Assembly: GCA_910575035.1 (NCBI GenBank)
Contig: CAJTDL010000015.1
Location: 61,038 to 125,037 of the forward strand
DNA from: Lachnospiraceae bacterium
GTDB taxonomy: Bacteria; Bacillota; Clostridia; Lachnospirales; Lachnospiraceae
Direction of reading: 5' to 3'
DNA: 64,000 bases
Below are positions 46,452 through 54,172 of this stretch, piece by piece (the stretch's first letter is position 1; each line of letters opens with the position of its first letter). The position numbers and the translations under genes were made by a program. The notes below the pieces were generated by a model. It was not told the origin of the DNA. It saw nothing but the letters and a program-made list of their open reading frames with translations, and ran no database searches.

Positions 46452-47303
46452 ATGCGCATGGGAACGATTACAATGAAAAAATACCATGGCCTTGGAAACG
46501 ACTATTTGGTATTAGATCCCAATAGGAATGGCCTGTGCCTGCAAAAGAGGAAGGTGGAAATGCTGTGCCGCAGGAATTTTGGGGTAGGCGCAGATGGCCT
46601 GCTGTATGGCCCAATCCTGAAAGAGGGGCGGATCAGCCTGCGGATTTTCAATCCAGACGGCTCAGAAGCGGAGGAAAGCGGCAATGGCGTAAGGATTTTT
46701 GCAAGATATTTATTGGATGAAGGCTACATCAAGGAAGAAAATCTTACCCTCCATACATTAGGAGGCCAAGTGGAAATAGAGTTTATGGATGAGGAAGGCA
46801 CCCTTATGCGTGTAAATATGGGAAAGCCCGCCTATGCCGGCAGCAAGCTGCCCCTATCTGGCATAGAGGGCGAGGTAGTGAATACCCATCTCCGGTTTTG
46901 CGGCAATGATTACAACACCACCTGCCTGTCTATTGGAAATCCCAATTGCGTGATTATGATGGAAGAGGTTACGCCCCAGAAAGCAAGGCTGTTAGGGCCA
47001 TACGTGGAAAATGCAGCCTATTTCCCCAATCGCATTAATATGCAGCTTTGCAAGGTGCTTGACCGAAAGAACCTTGCCATAGAAATTTATGAGCGCGGCG
47101 CAGGCTATACCTTGGCCTCTGGGACAGGGGCATGCGCAGCGGCAGCAGCTGCAAAGCGGATGGGGCTGGTGGATGGGAAGGTAACCGTGCATATGCAGGG
47201 TGGGGACTTGATAGTTGAAATTGCAGAAGATGAGACGGTCTATATGACGGGGACGGTGGGGGTAGTAGGCACAGTTACGCTGGCAGAGGATTTTTTTGCG
47301 TAA
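46452..47303 (+). CDS. DapF-like protein with both catalytic cysteines replaced by serine
   Basis: 283 residues of the diaminopimelate epimerase fold (start ATG 46452, or 46458 with ATGCGCATG). HGLGNDYLVLDPNRN, RRNFGVGADGLL and IFNPDGSEAE are typical. But the first active-site motif reads ESGNGVRIF where canonical DapF has CGNG, and the second reads TLASGTGACA where DapF has ACG(T/S)GAC. Both Cys of the two-base mechanism are thus Ser. It is therefore probably not a normal LL/meso-DAP epimerase; another substrate or a lost activity is likely. A Ser-type subfamily may exist. A canonical dapF should be elsewhere in the genome. Confidence 0.8.
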   Translation: MRMGTITMKKYHGLGNDYLVLDPNRNGLCLQKRKVEMLCRRNFGVGADGLLYGPILKEGRISLRIFNPDGSEAEESGNGVRIFARYLLDEGYIKEENLTLHTLGGQVEIEFMDEEGTLMRVNMGKPAYAGSKLPLSGIEGEVVNTHLRFCGNDYNTTCLSIGNPNCVIMMEEVTPQKARLLGPYVENAAYFPNRINMQLCKVLDRKNLAIEIYERGAGYTLASGTGACAAAAAAKRMGLVDGKVTVHMQGGDLIVEIAEDETVYMTGTVGVVGTVTLAEDFFA

Positions 47304-47541
47304 ATGGCGGAGGTTTTCTGAGAGAACGATTTGAGTGTTTTTGCAATTTGAACGCTGGAGGCGGTGTGGGTAAGTGTCCGTCAGGGGGCGGGGCATAAGG
47401 GCTATCCTTGTGCCCCGCCCCCTCCCTGACGGCCTTATAGCCACCCCTGCCGCCAGTCACAAAAATCCCTGACGGCTTCATAGCCGCCCCTGCCGCCAGT
47501 CACGGAAATCCCTTCAGTTACTGACACTGGTTATGGACAGA
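47304..47541. repeat. Decayed copy of the larger interspersed element
   Basis: The right end ATCCCTTCAGTTACTGACAC and TGG matches the subterminal region of the 62252 element (ATCCCTTAAGTTACTGACAT). The middle has the same hairpin: CCGTCAGGG ... CCCTGACGG (47378-47432) with GGGGCATAAGG/TCCTTGTGCCCC inside. CCGCCAGTCAC-AAATCCC occurs twice (47451-47472, 47489-47511), a local duplication. It may serve as the dapF-like transcript end. Confidence 0.6.
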
Positions 47542-47584
47542 AAGCCAAGAACTTCCGGCTTTTCAGTAGCTTTGTTATGCTCTT

Positions 47585-48079
47585 TTAGTCACCAATTGTT
47601 ACAATATCGTTAGGATTGTAGGATGCCATTCCTTTACTGTCGCTGTTTACAGATTTCGAAACAAGCATACCATTTTTAATATCCTCAAGAATCTGCGCAC
47701 TTTCTGCAACAATTTCATCTGTCATTTCCTGTGTCCACACAACAGTGCCTTCGCTGGTTTCCACAACGGCTTTTTCATCAGCCATTTTCTGCATTTCAGC
47801 TTTCTCCTGCTCTGCCCATGTCTTGTACTCATCGTAAGTCCACCATTCAATAGCTGAAACGGGGATTTCTTTTTCGTAATCGGATTCAGGCAGCCATGTT
47901 TCCCCATTGTCTTCACTGCACCAGATGTTGCCGTTGTCATCCATATATGACATTACGCCATCTGATTCACTATCAACGATGGTTTTAAAACTTTTGGCAT
48001 TTACTGCGGCTGCGCTTACTACACTGCCTCCTACAAGGGCACTTACAGCAAGCGCTCCCATCCATTTTGCTTTGAGCAT
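47585..48079 (-). CDS. Small secreted protein of unknown function
   Basis: 164 residues. Signal peptide MLKAKWMGALAVSALVGGSV with cleavage near AAAVNA. The mature part has SDGVMSYMDDNGNIWCSEDN and TWLPESDYEKEIP and a helical Lys/Glu-rich stretch. No enzymatic motif. The region is AT-richer than its surroundings. A histidine-kinase fragment lies just upstream in the same orientation, so the gene may have belonged to a two-component system locus. Ribosome site CGAGGTAG is moderate. Confidence 0.65.
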   Translation of the reverse strand: MLKAKWMGALAVSALVGGSVVSAAAVNAKSFKTIVDSESDGVMSYMDDNGNIWCSEDNGETWLPESDYEKEIPVSAIEWWTYDEYKTWAEQEKAEMQKMADEKAVVETSEGTVVWTQEMTDEIVAESAQILEDIKNGMLVSKSVNSDSKGMASYNPNDIVTIGD

Positions 48080-48161
48080 TTTTCTACCTCGCTTTCATTT
48101 AAATAGCTGCTTTATTGGAACGTCTACATTTTACTAAGGTTATTTGGATTCTTGTTGGAAT

Positions 48162-48281
48162 TTATATGGATTTATTGTGGATTTCTAATCCGTTACCGCC
48201 ATTCTCCTTGCTCCATGATGCATCAACACGGTAAAATGGCTCAAATAGATGGGGCAGTGAAGCATTTGGAATGGTAACGTA
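48162..48281 (-). pseudogene. Fragment of a sensor histidine kinase
   Basis: A minus-strand frame reads IPNASLPHLFEPFYRVDASW followed by SKENGGNGLEI, then a stop at 48162-48164. This is the ATP-lid region of HATPase_c (LPHLFEPFYRVD...GGxGLGL). There is no start and no catalytic remainder, so only about 40 codons of the gene survive. It lies just upstream of the small secreted protein and before cysK. Confidence 0.7.
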
Positions 48282-48317
48282 TTTTCAATATTTATTCATG
48301 AAAAGAATAAAATATAG

Positions 48318-48346
48318 TTGACAGATAGGAAATATAGGTATATAAT
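48318..48346 (+). promoter_or_regulatory. Consensus promoter of cysK
   Basis: TTGACA (48318-48323), 17-base spacer, TATAAT (48341-48346): a perfect sigma-A promoter about 55 bases before the cysK start. The spacer contains ATAGGAAATATAGGTAT, an AT-rich partly symmetric site that could bind the neighbouring Rrf2/CymR-like regulator. The strong promoter suggests repression is needed for control. Confidence 0.8.
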
Positions 48347-48400
48347 CAAAGCCAAGAAAAACATAGTAAACATATTTGGAAAATAAGGAAGGAGTGCATT

Positions 48401-49333
48401 ATGTCAAATATTTATAAAGGAACACTTGGTCTGATTGGGAATACCCCTTTGGTAGAAGTTGTTAATATAGAGAAGGAGTTAGGGCTGTCAGCCACTATTT
48501 TAGCCAAGCTGGAGTACTTTAACCCAGCAGGGAGCGTAAAAGACAGGATTGCAAAGGCTATGATTGAGGATGCAGAGAAAAAAGGCCTTTTAAAGGAAGG
48601 GTCTGTGATTATTGAGCCGACTTCTGGAAATACTGGCATTGGATTGGCTTCCATTGCAGCGGCGAAGGGCTATCGCATTATACTAACCATGCCAGAGACT
48701 ATGAGTGTGGAGCGGCGGAATATTTTAAAAGCCTATGGGGCGGAGCTTGTGCTGACAGATGGCACAAAGGGAATGAAGGGAGCCATTGCCAAGGCAGAGG
48801 AGCTGTCAAAGGAAATCCCAGGCAGCTTTATCCCAGGCCAGTTTGAGAACCCGGCAAACCCGCAGATCCACAAAGAGGCCACTGGCCCGGAGATTTGGAA
48901 GGACACAGATGGAAAGGTCGATTATTTTGTGGCAGGCGTGGGCACAGGCGGAACCATTACAGGCGTAGGGGAATATCTGAAATCCCACAACCCGGATGTT
49001 AAAGTAGTGGCAGTAGAGCCAGCCAGCTCGCCGGTACTTTCTGAAGGGAAAGGAGGCTCCCACAAAATCCAGGGGATTGGCGCAGGCTTTGTACCGGATG
49101 TGTTAAATACAAAGGTATATGATGAGATTATAAAAGTAGAAAATGAGAAAGCCTTTGAAATTGGGAAGCTCCTTGCCAAAAAAGAAGGCGTATTAGTGGG
49201 GATTTCCTCTGGCGCAGCTCTGTATGCAGCAATCCAACTGGCAAAACGCCCGGAAAACAGAGGGAAAACCATTGTAGCCTTACTGCCGGATACAGGAGAC
49301 CGTTATTATTCCACACCGCTGTTTACAGAGTAA
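48401..49333 (+). CDS. cysK: Cysteine synthase (O-acetylserine sulfhydrylase)
   Basis: 310 residues. PLP-dependent conversion of O-acetylserine and sulfide to cysteine. PLP Lys in [13 protein letters not shown] (about 44-56), substrate loop [12 protein letters not shown], phosphate-binding [17 protein letters not shown], and C-terminal [15 protein letters not shown] are intact. ATG 48401 follows AAGGAAGGAG. It heads the sulfur locus and is followed by an O-acetylhomoserine sulfhydrylase and an Rrf2 regulator. Confidence 0.96.
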   Translation: MSNIYKGTLGLIGNTPLVEVVNIEKELGLSATILAKLEYFNPAGSVKDRIAKAMIEDAEKKGLLKEGSVIIEPTSGNTGIGLASIAAAKGYRIILTMPETMSVERRNILKAYGAELVLTDGTKGMKGAIAKAEELSKEIPGSFIPGQFENPANPQIHKEATGPEIWKDTDGKVDYFVAGVGTGGTITGVGEYLKSHNPDVKVVAVEPASSPVLSEGKGGSHKIQGIGAGFVPDVLNTKVYDEIIKVENEKAFEIGKLLAKKEGVLVGISSGAALYAAIQLAKRPENRGKTIVALLPDTGDRYYSTPLFTE

Positions 49334-49487
49334 GGAGCCAGCTTGGGGCGCTTTCCTGGAAAGGCAGGCCTTTGCCGCCAGAAGCGCTCCTGGATTATAA
49401 AAAGTGCATGTTAAGGGATTGGCATTTAGGCTGAAAGGGATACATATAAAATTTAAGAAATTAAGATATTAGAAAGGGATTAGAAAA

Positions 49488-50798
49488 ATGGGAAAGAAAA
49501 TTACAAGGGAAAATAGAAACTTTAAATTTGAGACACTTCAGCTGCATGTGGGGCAGGAAACGCCGGATCCGGTGACAGATGCCAGGGCAGTGCCAATCTA
49601 CCAGACGTCTTCTTACGTTTTCCGCAACAGTGACCATGCGGCCGCGCGTTTTGGCCTGGCAGACGCCGGAAATATTTATGGCCGCCTGACCAACCCGACC
49701 GAAGATGTATTTGAAAAGAGGATTGCAGCTTTGGAAGGCGGTGTGGCAGCCCTTGCGGTAGCATCCGGCGCAGCAGCCATTACCTATACCTTTGAGAACC
49801 TTGCGTTAAACGGCGGCCATATTGTATCAGCCAAGAATATTTACGGCGGCACCTACAACCTGTTGGCGCATACCCTCCCCCAATATGGCATCAAGACCAC
49901 ATTTGTGGACATTTTCAATGAAAATGAGGTAGAGGCAGCTATCCAGGATAACACCAAGCTTATTTTTATTGAGACATTGGGGAATCCAAATTCAGATGTT
50001 GTGGACATTGAATCCATTGCCAATCTTGCCCATCGGCATAAAATCCCGCTGGTGGTAGATAATACCTTTGCAACCCCTTACCTGGTCCGCCCCATTTCCT
50101 ATGGCGCAGATATTGTAGTGCATTCTGCCACAAAATTTATTGGCGGCCACGGAACCACTATTGGAGGCGTAATCGTAGACGGCGGAAAATTTGATTGGGA
50201 GGCGTCCGGCAAATTCCCCTCCCTTACTGAGCCGAACCCAAGCTACCACGGCATCAGCTTCACCAAGGCCGTAGGCGCAGCTGCTTTTGTGACAAAGATC
50301 CGTGCCATCCTTCTGCGTGACACAGGCGCAACCCTCTCCCCATTCCATGCCTTTATTTTCCTGCAAGGGCTGGAGACTTTATCTCTCCGGGTAGAGCGCC
50401 ATGTAGAGAATGCCTTAAAAGTGGTAGATTACTTAAAGGGGCATCCCCAGGTAGAGGAAGTGCACCACCCATCCGTAACAGAGGATCAGAGCCAACAAGA
50501 ATTATACAAGAAATACTTCCCCAACGGCGGCGGCTCTATTTTCACCTTTGAAATCAAAGGGAATGCCCAGACGGCAAAAGATTTTATAGATAACTTGGAG
50601 CTGTTCTCCCTTTTGGCAAATGTGGCGGACGTGAAGTCCCTTGTGATCCACCCAGCGACTACCACGCACAGCCAATGCACAGAGGAAGAATTGTTAGAGC
50701 AGGGAATTAAGCCCAATACAATTCGTTTGTCAATTGGGACAGAGAATATAGATGATATTATCCAGGATTTGGAAGAAGCGTTTAAGGCAGTAGAATAG
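49488..50798 (+). CDS. O-acetylhomoserine aminocarboxypropyltransferase (sulfhydrylase)
   Basis: 436 residues. Makes homocysteine from O-acetylhomoserine and sulfide. PLP Lys in SATKFIGGHGTTIGG (about 216-230), N-terminal FETLQLHVGQETPDP, GRLTNPTEDVFEKR, VDNTFATPYLVRP and C-terminal VIHPATTTHSQ fit the family (MetY/Cys-Met PLP enzymes). The ATG follows AGAAAGGGATT. With cysK it gives direct sulfide assimilation into both cysteine and homocysteine. Confidence 0.95.
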   Translation: MGKKITRENRNFKFETLQLHVGQETPDPVTDARAVPIYQTSSYVFRNSDHAAARFGLADAGNIYGRLTNPTEDVFEKRIAALEGGVAALAVASGAAAITYTFENLALNGGHIVSAKNIYGGTYNLLAHTLPQYGIKTTFVDIFNENEVEAAIQDNTKLIFIETLGNPNSDVVDIESIANLAHRHKIPLVVDNTFATPYLVRPISYGADIVVHSATKFIGGHGTTIGGVIVDGGKFDWEASGKFPSLTEPNPSYHGISFTKAVGAAAFVTKIRAILLRDTGATLSPFHAFIFLQGLETLSLRVERHVENALKVVDYLKGHPQVEEVHHPSVTEDQSQQELYKKYFPNGGGSIFTFEIKGNAQTAKDFIDNLELFSLLANVADVKSLVIHPATTTHSQCTEEELLEQGIKPNTIRLSIGTENIDDIIQDLEEAFKAVE

Positions 50799-50833
50799 CG
50801 GTACATCCACATAAGTATTCCTGCACGCTTATA

Positions 50834-50873
50834 TTTAATCTCTCAGGGCCTGATCCCCCACAGCCCTGCTGTG
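50834..50873. repeat. Second copy of a 40-nt intergenic motif
   Basis: TTTAATCTCTCAGGG followed by CAGCCCTGCTGTG 12 bases later. The same layout occurs at 26939-26978, with mostly transition differences (about 31 of 40 positions equal by eye). Possibly a fragment of another small repeat. Confidence 0.4.
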
Positions 50874-50954
50874 TAACAAGCGAAGCAAAGCTATGGATGA
50901 TACTCTGTAGCTTTGCAGCGGGAAGTTTCATTTTGCAGATACAAGGAGAAGCCC

Positions 50955-51401
50955 ATGAAAATTTCAAAAAAGTGCAGATACGGACTGCGGGCCCTAATCG
51001 ACCTGTCCGTCAACGCGGAAAATAAATCTATAGTCCTGGGAACTATAGCGGAACGGAACAGCATTTCCCCCCAATATCTGGAACAGATATTCGCATGCCT
51101 GCGCAGGGCAGGCATTGTGCGTGGGCTTAAAGGTTCCCAGGGCGGATATATCCTAAATGTGCTGCCGAAGGAGCTGACAGTTTCTGCTATTATAGAAGCT
51201 TTAGACGGCAGCTACCAGGTGGAAGGGGAGGAATGCCCAGAGGATATCCATGGCCAGTGCATGACAGCCAGCATCCAGGAATTGGTAATTGACCCAATTA
51301 ATATTCAGCTGGATCAAACCCTAAAAGGAATCTCCCTGCAGGATTTGCGCGACCGGTATTTCCAGCACAAGGGCTACGGGCAGGATATGTATTATATTTA
51401 G
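50955..51401 (+). CDS. Rrf2-family transcriptional regulator (CymR-like)
   Basis: 148 residues starting MKISKKCRYGLRALIDL; ATG 50955 follows AAGGAGAAGC. The N-terminal winged helix (KSIVLGTIAERNSISPQYLE) and LKGSQGGYIL wing are typical Rrf2. Only two cysteines are present in the sensing segment (EECPEDIHGQC), unlike Fe-S-binding IscR, which fits the CymR type that controls cysteine metabolism with CysK. Location beside cysK and the sulfhydrylase supports this. The operator is not proven. Confidence 0.88.
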   Translation: MKISKKCRYGLRALIDLSVNAENKSIVLGTIAERNSISPQYLEQIFACLRRAGIVRGLKGSQGGYILNVLPKELTVSAIIEALDGSYQVEGEECPEDIHGQCMTASIQELVIDPINIQLDQTLKGISLQDLRDRYFQHKGYGQDMYYI

Positions 51402-51454
51402 TCTGGAAATATCTTTTTTGCTGTGCTATAATTGCACAGAAGGTGAAAGGAATC

Positions 51455-51491
51455 AAAGCCTTTATGGAAATATTTTCCATGGGGCTTTTTT
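51455..51491 (+). terminator. Terminator after the Rrf2 gene
   Basis: AAAGCC...ATGGAAA pairs with TTTCCAT...GGCTTT (small internal bulge), followed by TTTTTT. It ends the sulfur locus before the ParB-like/BMP gene. Confidence 0.75.
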
Positions 51492-51554
51492 AGTTACGCC
51501 AGTAATTTAGGCGGTTATTGCTACATACCATGCATCAGTGAACGGGAGGGCGTT

Positions 51555-53468
51555 ATGGGCAAAGAAGATTACAGCAAGGCATTTAAATTAGGGAAGAAGG
51601 ATTATCAGGCAAGGATGCTCCGCGGGGAAAAGCCAATCCTGCAGGTGTTAGATGATATTTTGCCGGAGAGGGGCGCTTATTCAGAAATGTCCCTTGGCTT
51701 GGTGCAGATTCCGATAGAACAGATCGTAGGGACGAAAACAGTTGCCAGGAGCAGTTCCTTTGCAGGGAATTTTATGCCAATTTTGCGCGAGACATCAGAG
51801 TTTGCCTCCAAATGGGCAAAGTTAAGCGACAGCCATGTGGAGGAAGGGATCCGGGATCCCATTAAGGTTTATGAATATATGTATAAATTTTATGTGGTGG
51901 AAGGAAATAAGCGCGTCAGCGTCATGAAATACTTTGGCGCAGTCTCCATTATGGGGAATGTCACCCGTATTGTGCCAAAGCGCACAGGGGAGAAAGAGAA
52001 TAAGGTTTATTATGAATTTTTGGATTTCTATCAGCTGGCGCCCATCAATTACCTTTGGTTTACCCAGGAGGGGAATTATGCCAAGCTCCAGGAGGCAGTG
52101 GGGAAGGAGCCAGGGGAGTGCTGGACAGAAGATGAGCTGCTGAAGTTCAGTTCGATTTACAGTAGGTTTGCGTCGGAATATCAAGCGAAGGGGGGAGGGA
52201 AGCTGCATATTTCCGCAGGGGATGCCTTTCTGTCTTTTATTACCCTGTATGGGTATGAGGCCATAGCCCAGAAGACGACCACGGAGATACAGGCGCTGGT
52301 TGCGAAAAGCTGGGAGGAATTTGTGCTTTTGGGGGAAAATTCAGGGGTTGAATTGAAAATGAGGCCAAACCAGAAAAAGAAATCCGTGCTGGATATTCTG
52401 CATCCAGTTACCTCCCGGAAGATGAAGATTGCGTTTATTTATGAGAAAACGCCTGGAACCTCAGCCTGGACCTATGCCCATGAATTGGGGAGGCTTCATT
52501 TGGAACAGATATTTCCGGAGGATGTACATACCATCGCCTATGAAAATGGGACGCCGGAAAATGTGGACGTCCTGTTAGAAGACGCCATTCTGTCGGCTGG
52601 ATGCGACCTGGTTTTCACCACTTCGCCGCCTTTTGTGCAGGCCAGTGTAAAGGCGGCCATTGCAAACCCGAAAGTTTTGATCTTAAATTGTTCCCTGAAT
52701 ACTTCCCACCGTTATATTCGGACGTATTATTCCAGGATGTATGAGGCAAAATTTTTAATGGGAGCCATTGCCGGGGCCATGGCAGAAAATGACCGGCTGA
52801 TGTATGTGGAAGATTACCCTATTTATGGGTCTATTGCGAATATTAATGCTTTTGCGCTGGGAGCCAGGATGATCAACCCTAGGTCAGAGGTATATCTGGA
52901 GTGGACTGCGAAAAAGGAAGTGGATATCGGCGAACGGATTCGGGAGGTAGGGGCTTCCTGTGTTTCTGGGAAAGATATGACCATTCCGGAAGAAGCCTCG
53001 CGGTTTTTTGGGCTTTACCATATAGACGCAGGCGGGCCCAGGAATCTGGCAATGCCTTTGTGGCATTGGGGGAGTTTCTATGAGCAGCTGATCTGGGCGA
53101 TTATGGATGGCAGATGGAAATATGATGAGGACACTTCTGCAAAAAAGGCGATCAATTATTGGTGGGGCATGGCGGAAGGCGTTGTGGATGTGGTATTTTC
53201 CAAATATATGCCCATTGGGACAAAGCGGCTGGTGGAGCTGCTGAAATCCACCATCAGCTCAGAAGTGTTCAATCCATTTTCCGGGATTTTGTATTCCCAG
53301 GCAGGGGTGGTGTCCAGGGATCCCTACCGGATCTTAGCGCCGGAGGAAATCATGACCATGGACTGGCTGGCAGAAAATGTCATCGGGTCGATTCCCGGCA
53401 AGGAGGAATTAAAAGAGCAGGCAGAGCCGGTGATCAAGCAGCAGGGCATTAAGAAGAAAGAAGGTTAG
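51555..53468 (+). CDS. Cytosolic ParB-like / BMP-family fusion protein
   Basis: 637 residues with no signal peptide or lipobox. The N-terminal part (about 50-145) resembles ParB/sulfiredoxin-like domains: VQIPIEQIVGTKTVARSSSF, then GIRDPIKVYEYMYKFYVVEG and NKRVSVMKYFG. The middle (about 145-290) is unrecognised. The C-terminal part (about 295-600) is a BMP-type periplasmic-binding fold (KMKIAFIYEKTPGTSAWTYA, GCDLVFTTSPPFV, MGAIAGAMAE, SVYLEWTAKKEVD-like). Classical BMP proteins are nucleoside-binding lipoproteins. A cytosolic sensor of nucleosides is inferred. Followed directly by a phosphoesterase gene. Confidence 0.75.
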   Translation: MGKEDYSKAFKLGKKDYQARMLRGEKPILQVLDDILPERGAYSEMSLGLVQIPIEQIVGTKTVARSSSFAGNFMPILRETSEFASKWAKLSDSHVEEGIRDPIKVYEYMYKFYVVEGNKRVSVMKYFGAVSIMGNVTRIVPKRTGEKENKVYYEFLDFYQLAPINYLWFTQEGNYAKLQEAVGKEPGECWTEDELLKFSSIYSRFASEYQAKGGGKLHISAGDAFLSFITLYGYEAIAQKTTTEIQALVAKSWEEFVLLGENSGVELKMRPNQKKKSVLDILHPVTSRKMKIAFIYEKTPGTSAWTYAHELGRLHLEQIFPEDVHTIAYENGTPENVDVLLEDAILSAGCDLVFTTSPPFVQASVKAAIANPKVLILNCSLNTSHRYIRTYYSRMYEAKFLMGAIAGAMAENDRLMYVEDYPIYGSIANINAFALGARMINPRSEVYLEWTAKKEVDIGERIREVGASCVSGKDMTIPEEASRFFGLYHIDAGGPRNLAMPLWHWGSFYEQLIWAIMDGRWKYDEDTSAKKAINYWWGMAEGVVDVVFSKYMPIGTKRLVELLKSTISSEVFNPFSGILYSQAGVVSRDPYRILAPEEIMTMDWLAENVIGSIPGKEELKEQAEPVIKQQGIKKKEG

Positions 53469-53476
53469 GGTACGTC

Positions 53477-54103
53477 ATGAAGATACTGGCGATTGCAGAT
53501 GAAGAGTCAAAATATCTGTGGGAATATTATGAAAAGAGCAAGCTGGAGGACATTGACCTGATTATTTCCTGTGGGGATTTAGATCCGGACTACCTCTCTT
53601 TTCTGGTGACCCTTTCCTCTGTGCCAGTGCTGTATGTGCATGGGAACCATGATGGGAAATATGAAAAATGCCCTCCGGAAGGGTGCGTCTGTATTGAGGA
53701 TAAGATTTTTGTATATAAGGGGGTGCGGATTTTAGGGCTTGGGGGATCCATGCGTTATAGTTCTGGGAAATATCAGTACACGGAGCGCCAAATGAAGCAG
53801 AGGGCGGCGAAGCTGCGCCTTCAGCTATTCTACAGGCGGGGGTTTGATATTTTAGTAACCCATGCGCCGGCATACCAGCTGAATGACGGGCGGGATCTGT
53901 GCCACCAGGGGTTTCAGGTTTTCCGGACCCTGGTGGAGAAGTACAAGCCAAAGTATTTCCTGCATGGGCATGTGCATTTGTCCTATGGGAGGGATCAGAA
54001 ACGGTATGACAAATATCAGGATACCCATGTGATCAATGCCTATGAGCGGTGTGTGTTTGAATTTGAGGACGAAAATCCCCAGGAGCATTTAAAGGCGCCT
54101 TAA
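53477..54103 (+). CDS. Metallophosphoesterase (calcineurin-like)
   Basis: 208 residues. Conserved GDLDPDYLSF, HGNHDGKYE, VTHAPAYQL and LHGHVHLSY give most of the dimetal site; the usual first DxH is ADEES, so one ligand is altered, as in a clostridial subgroup. It begins 9 bases after the ParB/BMP stop, so the two genes are likely co-expressed and may share a nucleotide or signalling role. Substrate unknown. Confidence 0.88.
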   Translation: MKILAIADEESKYLWEYYEKSKLEDIDLIISCGDLDPDYLSFLVTLSSVPVLYVHGNHDGKYEKCPPEGCVCIEDKIFVYKGVRILGLGGSMRYSSGKYQYTERQMKQRAAKLRLQLFYRRGFDILVTHAPAYQLNDGRDLCHQGFQVFRTLVEKYKPKYFLHGHVHLSYGRDQKRYDKYQDTHVINAYERCVFEFEDENPQEHLKAP

Positions 54104-54112
54104 GGCGCCTTT
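54091..54112 (+). terminator. Stem-loop across the phosphoesterase stop codon
   Basis: AAAGGCGCC pairs perfectly with GGCGCCTTT around TTAA; the stop codon TAA sits in the loop. The T-rich GATTTTATTT follows. Terminator function is likely but T-run is interrupted. Confidence 0.6.
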
Positions 54113-54172
54113 CGGATTTTATTTCCTTATCCGGGGGCGCACAAACATGAAAAGCAGATTTAGGAGAGAACT

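Noticed and set aside
48080..48400. T-box or SAM riboswitch before cysK
   Set aside because: No T-box or SAM core sequence; the promoter lies only 55 bases from the start, leaving no room for such a leader.
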